From Phycisphaerae bacterium (GTDB lineage: Bacteria > Planctomycetota > Phycisphaerae > Phycisphaerales > SM1A02), in assembly GCA_002717655.1 (NCBI GenBank), contig PBAY01000051.1, positions 1 through 64,000 on the forward strand: DNA of 64,000 bases, given 5' to 3'. Shown piece after piece: positions 28,450 through 35,390 of the stretch; position 1 is the stretch's first letter, and every line of letters begins with the position of its first letter. Under the pieces are notes generated by a model that saw nothing but the letters and a program-made list of their open reading frames with translations, was not told where the DNA came from and did no database searches. The translations under genes and the position numbers were made by a program.

Positions 28450-29349
28450 TCCACACATGCCCCAGTGGGCAAGCAACAACAACATATCGGTCATGTTCAC
28501 GCGATGATCGCCATTCACATCGCCGGTGCATGCCATCGGGCAGTCAGCCTGATTGCATGACTGGTGTTCCTTCCAGGCTCCCCCCGCCGCATGACATGCT
28601 GTTTCCCCAGCCATGATGCATGCATCCCCCACACAGCAGGCACCCACGATCCCGCATCCCGGCCCGATGTTCACCAAAGCGGCATCCTTCCACTGAATCC
28701 CATCTTCATGAAATCCACACGCGGTGATCATCGGACTGCTTCTGACACAGTCGATGGTCGAGCCGCCACCACGAGAGTCATTCAGATAGAACCAGCAGTT
28801 GATGAAGTGAGGTGATCCATCTTCGAGGTACACCGCACCGCCCTGCCAGGCACTGTTGTTCAGTATCAGACAATCCTCAATGACCGGGCTTGTCCCCTTC
28901 AGATACAGGCCGCCGCCCTGAGTCCGACCCCGCTTGGTACCTGTTCCGTCACCACCCGCGATCGAAAGACCTTCAAGTCGAGTCTGCGCACCCTCTCCTG
29001 ACCTCATCGTAATGGTGCTTCCTCGAGGGCCCTCCGGAGACAGCGGCGATCCGTCAATGAGCGTCTTGTTGGCGCCTTCAGATCCTCGAAGACACAGCGT
29101 CTTGCCTCGAAGATTCAACCGCTCTCGGTACACGCCGGGGCCAATCAGAATCAGATCGCCATCCATTGCGCAATCGATGGCCGCTTGTATGGTTCCCGAA
29201 CCGGCGAACACTCGATGAACACTTGAAGTCTCACATGACATGACGTGCGAGACTGAAGCTGACGCTGGTGTCAGCAACAGCGGAGAAAGAATTGCCGACA
29301 CCAGCGCCACAAGAGGAGTCCGCCTTGCATTGCGCATCCTTGCGCCCAT
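28447..29349 (-). CDS. Secreted beta-helix-like protein with GACC module and dockerin-like tail
   Basis: 300 residues with a signal peptide (about 10-32). A short beta-helix follows (AGSGTIQAAIDCAMDGDLILIGPGVY opening; GGGLYLKGTSPVIEDC rung). One G-A-C-C Cys-rich module comes next (C-x5-C ... C-x4-C), then a single calcium loop DVNGDHRVNMTDMLLLLAHWGMCG. It is a short relative of the 16749 protein. GAGGAGG lies 7 nt before the ATG at 29349, which supports that start over the internal Met5. Confidence 0.78.
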   Translation of the reverse strand: MGARMRNARRTPLVALVSAILSPLLLTPASASVSHVMSCETSSVHRVFAGSGTIQAAIDCAMDGDLILIGPGVYRERLNLRGKTLCLRGSEGANKTLIDGSPLSPEGPRGSTITMRSGEGAQTRLEGLSIAGGDGTGTKRGRTQGGGLYLKGTSPVIEDCLILNNSAWQGGAVYLEDGSPHFINCWFYLNDSRGGGSTIDCVRSSPMITACGFHEDGIQWKDAALVNIGPGCGIVGACCVGDACIMAGETACHAAGGAWKEHQSCNQADCPMACTGDVNGDHRVNMTDMLLLLAHWGMCG

Positions 29350-29523
29350 GAATCACCTCCTCGGCCGGATCAATCAGGGATCCAGCCGAGAAGGCACCCT
29401 ACTCGTCACCGGAGAGAGGAGCGTGACGAGCAGCCTATTTTCTCATTGAAGAAGTACCAGCAGACAAATCATGCGAAAACGCCGCACAGCATTTCCGTGT
29501 CATCAATCACCTGTCATTCAAAT

Positions 29524-30621
29524 CTACTCTTGAGCAAGAACGGAAGATCGCCTGCACTCTGGTCCAAAGATGAAGGTCTTGACTCCATTGCTTCGATTCT
29601 GTTCGATCTCAATCACAAATCCATTTTCATCGGAAATGATTCGAGGGACACCGAGGTCCGGATGATCAAGCGGCTCATACAGGCCCTCGAGTTCTGTCAT
29701 TGAATTGGGCCACCGCTCATGTTTGCTTCGATACTGCTCGGCTGCATGATGCATCCGTCGCAACTGTGTCCAGGCCAGATCATCCTGATTGACACGGAAC
29801 CCGGTTGCACCAGGCCGCCTTGTACTGAACTGCACCAGACCCCAATACTCCGGTCGGTGCATGTCGATTGCATCCTGAGGCGTCCAGGTCCAGTTGTCCT
29901 CCCGGACATCGGGGATGCGTTCATAGCTTCCGTCATCCTTGAGCTGATGCTTCCACTGAACCCTAGAGAAGTTCACCGGCCATTGATCACCGTCTCGAGG
30001 AGGGATCGGACGATTGGCATGACTTCGCAGAGATTCCCAGGGAATGGCGATTTCCATGGTCCAACCCTGATCAATATCCGAACTGTCATTCAATGACCCC
30101 TGGATATCAACGGCAGTCTTGAGCCCGTCGATATCCCAGCCGATGTCATAGGTCCCGCCACACCGATACGGCCTGGTCAGCATCAGATCGAACTGCGTGT
30201 TGAGTGCATTGACTTCAAGTTCGTAGTAATCATGATTGTCACCATCAGGATCAATGAAGACCTCGAAATCATTGTCGTTGTAGATGATCGAATCACGCTT
30301 CGTCAGTGTCCCCCAGACATGAGGCTCGAGCATGTCCGCCGCGACATAGAAATACTCGTCATCCCAGAGCATCTTGGCACGTGTCAGAAATCGTGGCTCA
30401 GGCTTCGCATCACCCTCGATATCACCAAAGGCGGCCGTCCAGGGGGCCGCACTCCAGGCTGGGTCATCCAACTTCCCATCAACAATGATGGGGACGGCTG
30501 TCTGACCTGCGACATAGGTCTCAGGAAAGTCCTCCGGCAACGCAGGACCCCTCGATCCCGTCGAGCAACCAGCGAGAATCAGAGCAGAAATCACGATGAG
30601 CAGATATCGGGTGTCAATCAT
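29524..30621 (-). CDS. Lipoprotein with CBM9-like carbohydrate-binding domain
   Basis: 365 residues. The lipobox L-A-G-C sits at about 16-19, giving an outer-membrane or envelope lipoprotein. Residues about 40-270 match the CBM9/endoxylanase-associated fold: VDGKLDDPAW at the start, AKMLWDDEYFYVAADM, DFEVFIDPDGDNHDYYELEVNA, WTMEIAIPWESL. The C-terminal about 85 residues are a helical domain of unknown role. It would bind terminal sugars of extracellular glycans. The start lacks a Shine-Dalgarno but has TAGACT 6 nt upstream. It is divergent from moaA. Confidence 0.82.
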   Translation of the reverse strand: MIDTRYLLIVISALILAGCSTGSRGPALPEDFPETYVAGQTAVPIIVDGKLDDPAWSAAPWTAAFGDIEGDAKPEPRFLTRAKMLWDDEYFYVAADMLEPHVWGTLTKRDSIIYNDNDFEVFIDPDGDNHDYYELEVNALNTQFDLMLTRPYRCGGTYDIGWDIDGLKTAVDIQGSLNDSSDIDQGWTMEIAIPWESLRSHANRPIPPRDGDQWPVNFSRVQWKHQLKDDGSYERIPDVREDNWTWTPQDAIDMHRPEYWGLVQFSTRRPGATGFRVNQDDLAWTQLRRMHHAAEQYRSKHERWPNSMTELEGLYEPLDHPDLGVPRIISDENGFVIEIEQNRSNGVKTFIFGPECRRSSVLAQE

Positions 30622-30627
30622 GATGTG

Positions 30628-30633
30628 AGTCTA
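30628..30633 (-). promoter_or_regulatory. Candidate -10 box (leaderless start)
   Basis: TAGACT on the minus strand, 6 nt (cacatc) before the lipoprotein ATG at 30621. Confidence 0.45.
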
Positions 30634-30674
30634 GCGAGGTTGACCAGCGGCTGGAGAGTTATCATCCATCAGCG

Positions 30675-31730
30675 ATGCGAGTCTCCCTGCCCATGCTCGG
30701 CCCCTCCCCCCCTGAAGCTCCGGCTGATTTTCGACGAAGTCAGGAACTGCGGGATGCTCATGGTCGAGTCATCACGGATCTTCGACTGAGCGTGACGGAC
30801 CGATGCAACTTCCGCTGCACCTACTGTCTGGAACCAGGAACGAAGTTTCTTCCTCGACAGGAACTTCTTCATCGCGACGAGTACCTGCGACTTGTTCAGG
30901 CTGCGGTGGGCGTCGGCATCCGTACCCTGCGACTGACTGGTGGAGAACCAACCCTCTATCCAGAACTCGATGAGCTGATCAAAGATCTCGGCCAACTTGA
31001 ACTCGATGACATGGCGATGACCACCAATGGCTGGTCGGTCACCAGAGATCGAAGCAGACGATGGCTCGACGCTGGACTTCGACGGCTCACCTTCAGTCTC
31101 GACACGCTTCAGGAAGATCGGATGCAGACCATCACTCGATCTCGCACAACGGTTCGAGAAGTGCTCGATTCAATCATGACCGCAAGAGATTCCGGTTTTC
31201 CTCGACCCAAGGTGAACATGGTCGTGATGACTGATGTGAACCATGATGAGGTTGCCGACTTCGCAGCACTGGCACGCACTCATGATCTCGATGTTCGCTT
31301 CATTGAATTCATGCCATTGGATTCCGGTCGCAACTGGGAGGCGGAAAACGTCTTTACCATGAAGCAGGTGCAGCAGACCATCGAAAAGCGTTGGCCCCTG
31401 AAACGATCGTCTGGAGACGCCCCCCACTCGACCTCGACGAACTGGCTCTTTGCTGATGATGCTCCTGGAAAAGTAGGCTTCATCTCACCCGTCTCATCTC
31501 CCTTCTGCGGTGCCTGCAATCGTCTTCGCGTCACGGCCGAGGGCAAGATTCGCCCCTGCCTTTTCAGTCATGCTGAATGGGATGTTCGCCCACTGCTGAG
31601 ACGTGGACTTGATGAATCGTCGCTTCAGGAATTTCTGATTGACGCCGCGTGGAACAAGCCAAGAGGGCATGACATCGGCAATGCGGAATTCCAACCACCA
31701 GAGCGGACCATGTCCGCCATTGGAGGGTGA
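30675..31730 (+). CDS. moaA: GTP 3',8-cyclase MoaA
   Basis: 351 residues, a radical-SAM enzyme of molybdenum cofactor synthesis. The first cluster motif is C44-x3-C48-x2-C51 in TDRCNFRCTYC, preceded by DLRLSVT. The second cluster uses C278-x2-C281-x13-C295. The end is Gly-Gly, as in functional MoaA. With MoaC it converts GTP to cyclic pyranopterin phosphate. No moaC is in the window. No Shine-Dalgarno is visible; TATCAT lies 9 nt before the ATG. Confidence 0.95.
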   Translation: MRVSLPMLGPSPPEAPADFRRSQELRDAHGRVITDLRLSVTDRCNFRCTYCLEPGTKFLPRQELLHRDEYLRLVQAAVGVGIRTLRLTGGEPTLYPELDELIKDLGQLELDDMAMTTNGWSVTRDRSRRWLDAGLRRLTFSLDTLQEDRMQTITRSRTTVREVLDSIMTARDSGFPRPKVNMVVMTDVNHDEVADFAALARTHDLDVRFIEFMPLDSGRNWEAENVFTMKQVQQTIEKRWPLKRSSGDAPHSTSTNWLFADDAPGKVGFISPVSSPFCGACNRLRVTAEGKIRPCLFSHAEWDVRPLLRRGLDESSLQEFLIDAAWNKPRGHDIGNAEFQPPERTMSAIGG

Positions 31731-31787
31731 GCCGCTTGATTCATCCTGCAGCAAACACCAGACCGATACCGTCAGGAGCAACTGCTG

Positions 31788-32783
31788 ATGAACCATGAAA
31801 CCACCCAAACAGAACGACCTTCACTGGCGCTGATGGCCAGAAGCTTTCTCGGTGGATTCCTGATGGGACTGGCCAATCTGGTACCAGGGATCTCCGGCGG
31901 CACCATGTTGCTGGCCACTGGCATCTATGACCGTTTCATTGAAGCGGTTTCACAGGTGACCACCTTTCGATTCCGAATGGATTCAATTCTGCTGCTGGCG
32001 GTCATCATCATCGGGGGTGGATGCGCTATTGTTCTGGGGGCTGAAACCCTTGGATCACTCGTACACGAACAACGATGGATCATGTTCAGCCTCTTCATTG
32101 GACTGACCCTTGGCGGCGTCCCCTTGCTCTGGAGCATGATCCGCCCCATCAGTACTTCTGCCATTCTGGGCTGCATTGCAGGCATCGCAGCAATGGCCCT
32201 GCTGACTCTGGTTGATCTGGGTCAAAGTGATTCCGGCGAAAGCAGCTTCATCATGCTGTTGATTGCCGGTGCCGCTGGAGGTGCCACCATGGTGCTCCCT
32301 GGCGTGTCGGGCAGTTATCTGCTGCTCGTCCTTGGCCAGTACCTCGTCATCCTTTCAGCAATCTCAGGGCTGAAGGACGCAATCGGTGGCGAAGGCAGCA
32401 TGGAAGAACCCTTCAAGATTCTTCTGCCCGTGGGAATCGGCGCTGTCATTGGCATCGTGGTCGTGTCCAATGTCATGCAATGGTTCCTGCAGCATGTTCG
32501 TATCACCACTTTGGGGGTCCTGATGGGATTCCTGCTGGGAGCCGTTCTTGGCCTCTGGCCATTTCATGCCCCGGTTCAGGAAACCCTGCTGGCGACTGAA
32601 TATGGAATGTCCCCTGAACAGATCGAGAACCTCAAGCCTCGCGACTGGCCGGTTGCTGGATTCACCCCCACGGCTGGCCAGGCGCTCTGGGCCATTGGGT
32701 TGGCGGTTCTAGGCTTCCTGATCTCTCTGGGCATCTCGATGATTGGAAGGGAGACCGACTCAACCCCTTCCAACCCTGCCTGA
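31788..32783 (+). CDS. DUF368-family multi-pass membrane protein
   Basis: 331 residues with about 8-9 membrane helices. GGFLMGLANLVPGISGGTM near the N-terminus and GATMVLPGVSGSYLLLVLGQY in the middle are the paired P-G-[IV]-S-G signatures of the DUF368 family. Members of this family have been linked to undecaprenyl-phosphate recycling across the membrane (established for some relatives); that role would fit a cell-envelope context. AGGAG lies 10 nt before the ATG. It is unrelated in function to moaA next door. Confidence 0.88.
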   Translation: MNHETTQTERPSLALMARSFLGGFLMGLANLVPGISGGTMLLATGIYDRFIEAVSQVTTFRFRMDSILLLAVIIIGGGCAIVLGAETLGSLVHEQRWIMFSLFIGLTLGGVPLLWSMIRPISTSAILGCIAGIAAMALLTLVDLGQSDSGESSFIMLLIAGAAGGATMVLPGVSGSYLLLVLGQYLVILSAISGLKDAIGGEGSMEEPFKILLPVGIGAVIGIVVVSNVMQWFLQHVRITTLGVLMGFLLGAVLGLWPFHAPVQETLLATEYGMSPEQIENLKPRDWPVAGFTPTAGQALWAIGLAVLGFLISLGISMIGRETDSTPSNPA

Positions 32784-32922
32784 AGGCCTCGCAAAGGCAG
32801 ATTCGCAGGCAGCTGCCAAAAGGCAGCATCAGATTGAATCACGTTTAAAGACCCCTCAGAGCCTTTTTTACGAGTTTTCTTGATTTGGCCACACCCTTGC
32901 AGATCTCGGGCGTAGTTGAGTA

Positions 32923-33049
32923 TGTCAGGACAACAACTGACACTCATTTCTCTCTCCTTTGAAACACACCCCCCTCTCTCTCCTCCAAAAACACACTCTC
33001 CTCTCTCTCCACCACCAGGCCTGCCAAACGGCGGGCCTGGTGGTTTTTT
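32923..33049 (+). ncRNA. Candidate small RNA, unit 1 of a tandem pair
   Basis: The block starts with TGTCAGGA and a 5' hairpin (TGTCAG 32923-32928 with CTGACA 32937-32942). About 65 nt of single-stranded pyrimidine-rich sequence follows, with three CTCTCTCC-type stretches. It ends in a long terminator hairpin with T6. TAGTTG lies 4 nt upstream, at the same place as in unit 2. The CUCUCC/CCUCC runs are complementary to Shine-Dalgarno sequences (AGGAG), so base pairing with ribosome binding sites is the obvious hypothesis. Length is about 127 nt. Confidence 0.55.
33011..33049 (+). terminator. Strong rho-independent terminator (unit 1)
   Basis: Bases 33011-33025 pair with 33030-33044 (15 bp including one G-U) around an AAAC loop, followed by T6. 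Confidence 0.93.
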
Positions 33050-33163
33050 GGGCTTATGAGGGACATGACCGCCTGATCAGGCTCCATCTAAGCCCCATGG
33101 GGGGAAAGAGACGGATTTCTCATGAATGGGCACACACCACCGCCTGAACTGGATAGTTGGGGG

Positions 33164-33259
33164 TGTCAGGAGATGACACACCTTCTGACCCTCTCTTAAA
33201 CATCTCTTCTCTCCTCTCCCACCAGCGAGCCCGTCAAAAGACGGGCTCGCCGGTTTTTT
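33164..33259 (+). ncRNA. Candidate small RNA, unit 2 of a tandem pair
   Basis: It shares the start TGTCAGGA and the upstream TAGTTG at identical spacing with unit 1. The 5' hairpin is GTGTCA (33163-33168) with TGACAC (33174-33179), loop GGAGA. A pyrimidine-rich linker of about 40 nt (CTCTC, CTTCTCTCCTCTCCC) follows, then a terminator with T6. Length is about 96 nt. The same architecture with different stem sequences suggests duplication followed by compensatory change, which favours functional RNA. Confidence 0.55.
33221..33259 (+). terminator. Strong rho-independent terminator (unit 2)
   Basis: GCGAGCCCGTC (33225-33235) pairs with GACGGGCTCGC (33240-33250) around an AAAA loop, extended by ACC/GGT after a mismatch and followed by T6. 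Confidence 0.93.
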
Positions 33260-33496
33260 GCAGACCAAAGTTCTGTCATCAAAGGAGTTTGGGATTTCAG
33301 CTTTCTTCATGAGAGCCCGCTGAACACGGTTTTTTGGCTGGTTCGGACGAGTGGGCTTAACCAGAGCCTTTAAGAGTCCGATGGTTGAATCACGCACGCT
33401 CAAGGTGGCCAAATCAGGGCGGCGGCTGCTCACAAGCGGCGGTGAAGTCCATAGGTGGAATTAGAAAGACCACCAAAAATCAGAAGGACCACGACC

Positions 33497-33700
33497 ATGC
33501 CCTCCCTGTGCAAAGCCCTCCTCTGCACGATGATCCTTGGTTCGATGACCCTCAGCACTGGCTGTGGAACAGCGACCCGATCATCAAGCACTCACGACAC
33601 CGTTCGATTTGCTTCATTCAACGCCAACAGCAACCCGCTGGCCATGGGTGCCGGTGACACGCTTGGCGCATCCCTCTTCATGGCTCAAGAACGGTATTGA
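33497..33700 (+). CDS. Small lipoprotein-like protein, unknown function
   Basis: 67 residues from the ATG at 33497 (AAGGA about 9 nt upstream). It has a hydrophobic N-terminus and a lipobox-like L-S-T-G-C (Cys at about 23), then a Ser/Thr-rich linker and a short C-terminus (NPLAMGAGDTLGASLFMAQ). No family is recognised. It is the first protein gene after the small-RNA-like pair. A CTACTGCC/GGCAGTAG hairpin lies just downstream (33717-33746). Confidence 0.5.
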   Translation: MPSLCKALLCTMILGSMTLSTGCGTATRSSSTHDTVRFASFNANSNPLAMGAGDTLGASLFMAQERY

Positions 33701-33907
33701 AACCCAGAAACAACAACTACTGCCCCTTTGCCTGAATTGGCAGTAGCAGTCGAGAAATGCCCACCAGTACACATAAACCCGTCCTGAACGGGCCTTAATG
33801 AAAGCAACCTCTAAAAAACAACAGCCCAAAGCTCAATACCGCCGACTGAATGAGAGGCAGGAGACGAGTTCTTTCCTCGCCTTCGGCCAGACCACGGGAG
33901 TACCCAG

Positions 33908-34186
33908 TTGGACCAGGCCACCCAGAAGCTCAGGCAGGAAATGCTGGATTACCTCCACCAGCTCATGGCCGACCGCGAGGCAGAGGATATGCGCAAGACT
34001 GAAACAGGACAGATCGATCCCATGCGAGCCACAACAGGCCAGTCGGCACTGGATGTGGCCGTAGCCCAGACCAAGGAAATCATCAGGTCACTGGACCGGG
34101 TCCTTGATCAGGAACCGCCTGAGGTCATCACCTTCAGAACCAGCTGCAATGGACTCTCAAGGCTCAAGGACAATCGCTGCGCGTGA
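33908..34186 (+). CDS. Hypothetical helical protein (TTG start, uncertain)
   Basis: 92 residues if started at TTG 33908, with GGGAG 7 nt upstream; the frame is closed before 33854 and has no ATG upstream. The sequence is helical and charged (QKLRQEMLDYLHQLMADREAEDMRK ... DVAVAQTKEIIRSLDRVLDQ). A competing frame (33798-34064) starts with ATG but soon turns low-quality. It may be a real small gene, or the remnant of a longer one with a shifted N-terminus. Confidence 0.4.
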   Translation: MDQATQKLRQEMLDYLHQLMADREAEDMRKTETGQIDPMRATTGQSALDVAVAQTKEIIRSLDRVLDQEPPEVITFRTSCNGLSRLKDNRCA

Positions 34187-34220
34187 CCTGAGCTGCTTCA
34201 CCGGGTAGCCTTCATGAACC

Positions 34221-34670
34221 ATGAAGGGCCCCAACATTCCAATCAAACGACTGTCTCCGCTGGCCATCCTGCCAAGCTATGCCACCGATGGCGCTTCAGG
34301 CATGGATCTGCATGCAGCGATTGAATCCCCTGTTGAAATACCAGCTGGTGCCATCATGATGATTCCGCTTGGTTTCGCGATGGCGATTCCCGGTGGATGG
34401 GAAGCGCAGGTGCGTCCACGAAGTGGACTGGCCAGTCGACACGGCATCTCCATGCCCAACTCCCCTGGGACAATTGACGCCGATTACCGCGGCGAATGGA
34501 AAGTCCCGCTGATCAATCATGGCCAGGAGGCGTTCATCGTGGAACCTGGCATGCGAATTGCGCAAGCCGCCATCTGTCCGGTCGCGCAGTGCGATCTGAT
34601 TGAAGTCGATGAACTGGATGAGACCGCCAGAGGCGAAGGCGGTTTCGGTTCAACCGGAACCGGAACCTGA
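34221..34670 (+). CDS. dut: dUTP diphosphatase
   Basis: 149 residues, trimeric dUTPase family. The five motifs are seen: ASGMDLHA (1), [12 protein letters not shown] (2), [11 protein letters not shown] (3, with the uracil-pocket Tyr), GMRIAQAAI (4) and the C-terminal Gly-rich [14 protein letters not shown] (5). It hydrolyses dUTP to dUMP and pyrophosphate, keeping uracil out of DNA. It ends 8 nt from the convergent deacetylase gene. Confidence 0.95.
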   Translation: MKGPNIPIKRLSPLAILPSYATDGASGMDLHAAIESPVEIPAGAIMMIPLGFAMAIPGGWEAQVRPRSGLASRHGISMPNSPGTIDADYRGEWKVPLINHGQEAFIVEPGMRIAQAAICPVAQCDLIEVDELDETARGEGGFGSTGTGT

Positions 34671-34678
34671 TCGTCGAA

Positions 34679-35365
34679 CTACACCCCGACAATACTCTGA
34701 AGGCAGGAGAGCCCAAGCGGCTCCTTGGTGTGGAATGGCTCGGCTGCTGCGGTGCCGATCCTGCTTCCGAAGTAGGTCACGCTCGCCATCATCACGTCCA
34801 CGATGCGCCGGTTCTTCTCCGGGACGACAAACTGACTTTCGTATGCCAGCATGGCTCGACGCTTGTGTTCCTCGAACCCTGTGATGTCGAACAGGAAGTT
34901 GGGATCCGGAACACGTCGAAGATGAGTGCAGTAGTAGTAGAACAACCATCGTGGATGCACCGGATCTCCGGGAAGATCGGTCTTGGTCAACTTCGCATCG
35001 AATCGAGCATCTTCCACGATGCGCGTGCAGGCGACATGATCCGGATGCGCATCAATCGGATGAGGTGCAAAGAGAATCTCGGACTGGTGTTCCCTGATGA
35101 TGCCGGCCACGACATGGCGTGAAGCCAGATCATGAACCACTTCACGGTTCTTCAGTCCGGCCTGAATTCGGGGCACACCCATGATCTCAGCAGCCTTTGC
35201 AGACTCGACGGCACGAGTCGCAGGATCTCCATGTGGCGTGGGCTCTCCATCTGTCAGATCAACCACGAGTACATCGTGGCCACCTGCAGCGAGCGCGGCG
35301 ATGGTGCCGCCCATTCCCAGTTCCTGATCATCCGGATGTGGACCAATAACGCAGATTCTTGCCAT
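34679..35365 (-). CDS. PIG-L/LmbE-family deacetylase (BshB1-like)
   Basis: 228 residues from the ATG at 35365, giving MARICVIGPHPDDQELGMGG. The zinc-binding GPHPDDQE motif (8-15) and a later HPIDAHPDHVACTR with the third His ligand define the family. DLTDGEPTPHGDPATR is close to the BshB1 type that deacetylates GlcNAc-malate in bacillithiol synthesis, but other N-acetylglucosamine derivatives are possible. No bshA or bshC is in the window. TATGAT lies 7 nt upstream and there is no Shine-Dalgarno. In-frame alternatives start at 35377 and 35386. Confidence 0.82.
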   Translation of the reverse strand: MARICVIGPHPDDQELGMGGTIAALAAGGHDVLVVDLTDGEPTPHGDPATRAVESAKAAEIMGVPRIQAGLKNREVVHDLASRHVVAGIIREHQSEILFAPHPIDAHPDHVACTRIVEDARFDAKLTKTDLPGDPVHPRWLFYYYCTHLRRVPDPNFLFDITGFEEHKRRAMLAYESQFVVPEKNRRIVDVMMASVTYFGSRIGTAAAEPFHTKEPLGLSCLQSIVGV

Positions 35366-35372
35366 ACCCGGC

Positions 35373-35378
35373 ATCATA
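35373..35378 (-). promoter_or_regulatory. Candidate -10 box (leaderless start)
   Basis: TATGAT on the minus strand, 7 nt before the deacetylase ATG at 35365, in the 25-nt gap after the unknown 683-residue gene. Confidence 0.42.
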
Positions 35379-35390
35379 GATGCCAAGGGC

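Larger units (their letters stand above)
32784..33496. other. Gene-poor stretch holding tandem small-RNA-like units
   Basis: No protein gene is supported in about 710 bases. From left: a hairpin GCTGCC-AAAA-GGCAGC (32812-32827) after the membrane-protein gene, then two related transcription-unit-like blocks (see 32923-33049 and 33164-33259). A perfect 12-bp palindrome GCCTGATCAGGC (33071-33082) lies between them. A possible decayed third terminator is seen at 33313-33336 (GAGCCCGC ... CGG then T6). Confidence 0.6.

Noticed and set aside
29446-29703. 85-codon plus-strand frame at the end of the CBM9 lipoprotein gene
   Set aside because: Mostly antisense to a well-supported gene; no SD or domain.
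32971-33010. CTCTC-rich tract considered as a simple-sequence repeat or CRISPR-like remnant
   Set aside because: No regular repeat-spacer pattern; it is better explained as part of the terminator-ended units.
32959-33147. 62-codon open frame over the first sRNA-like unit
   Set aside because: It is made from the CTCTC tract and terminator; no SD.
33077-33433. 118-codon open frame on the minus strand across the second sRNA-like unit
   Set aside because: It runs through the terminator stem and pyrimidine tract in antisense, has no ribosome site and a non-protein-like composition.
33798-34064. 88-codon frame starting with ATG before the helical hypothetical gene
   Set aside because: The C-terminal half is Trp/Arg/Ser-rich, typical of an off-frame reading; the TTG-started overlapping frame looks more protein-like. 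Neither is certain.
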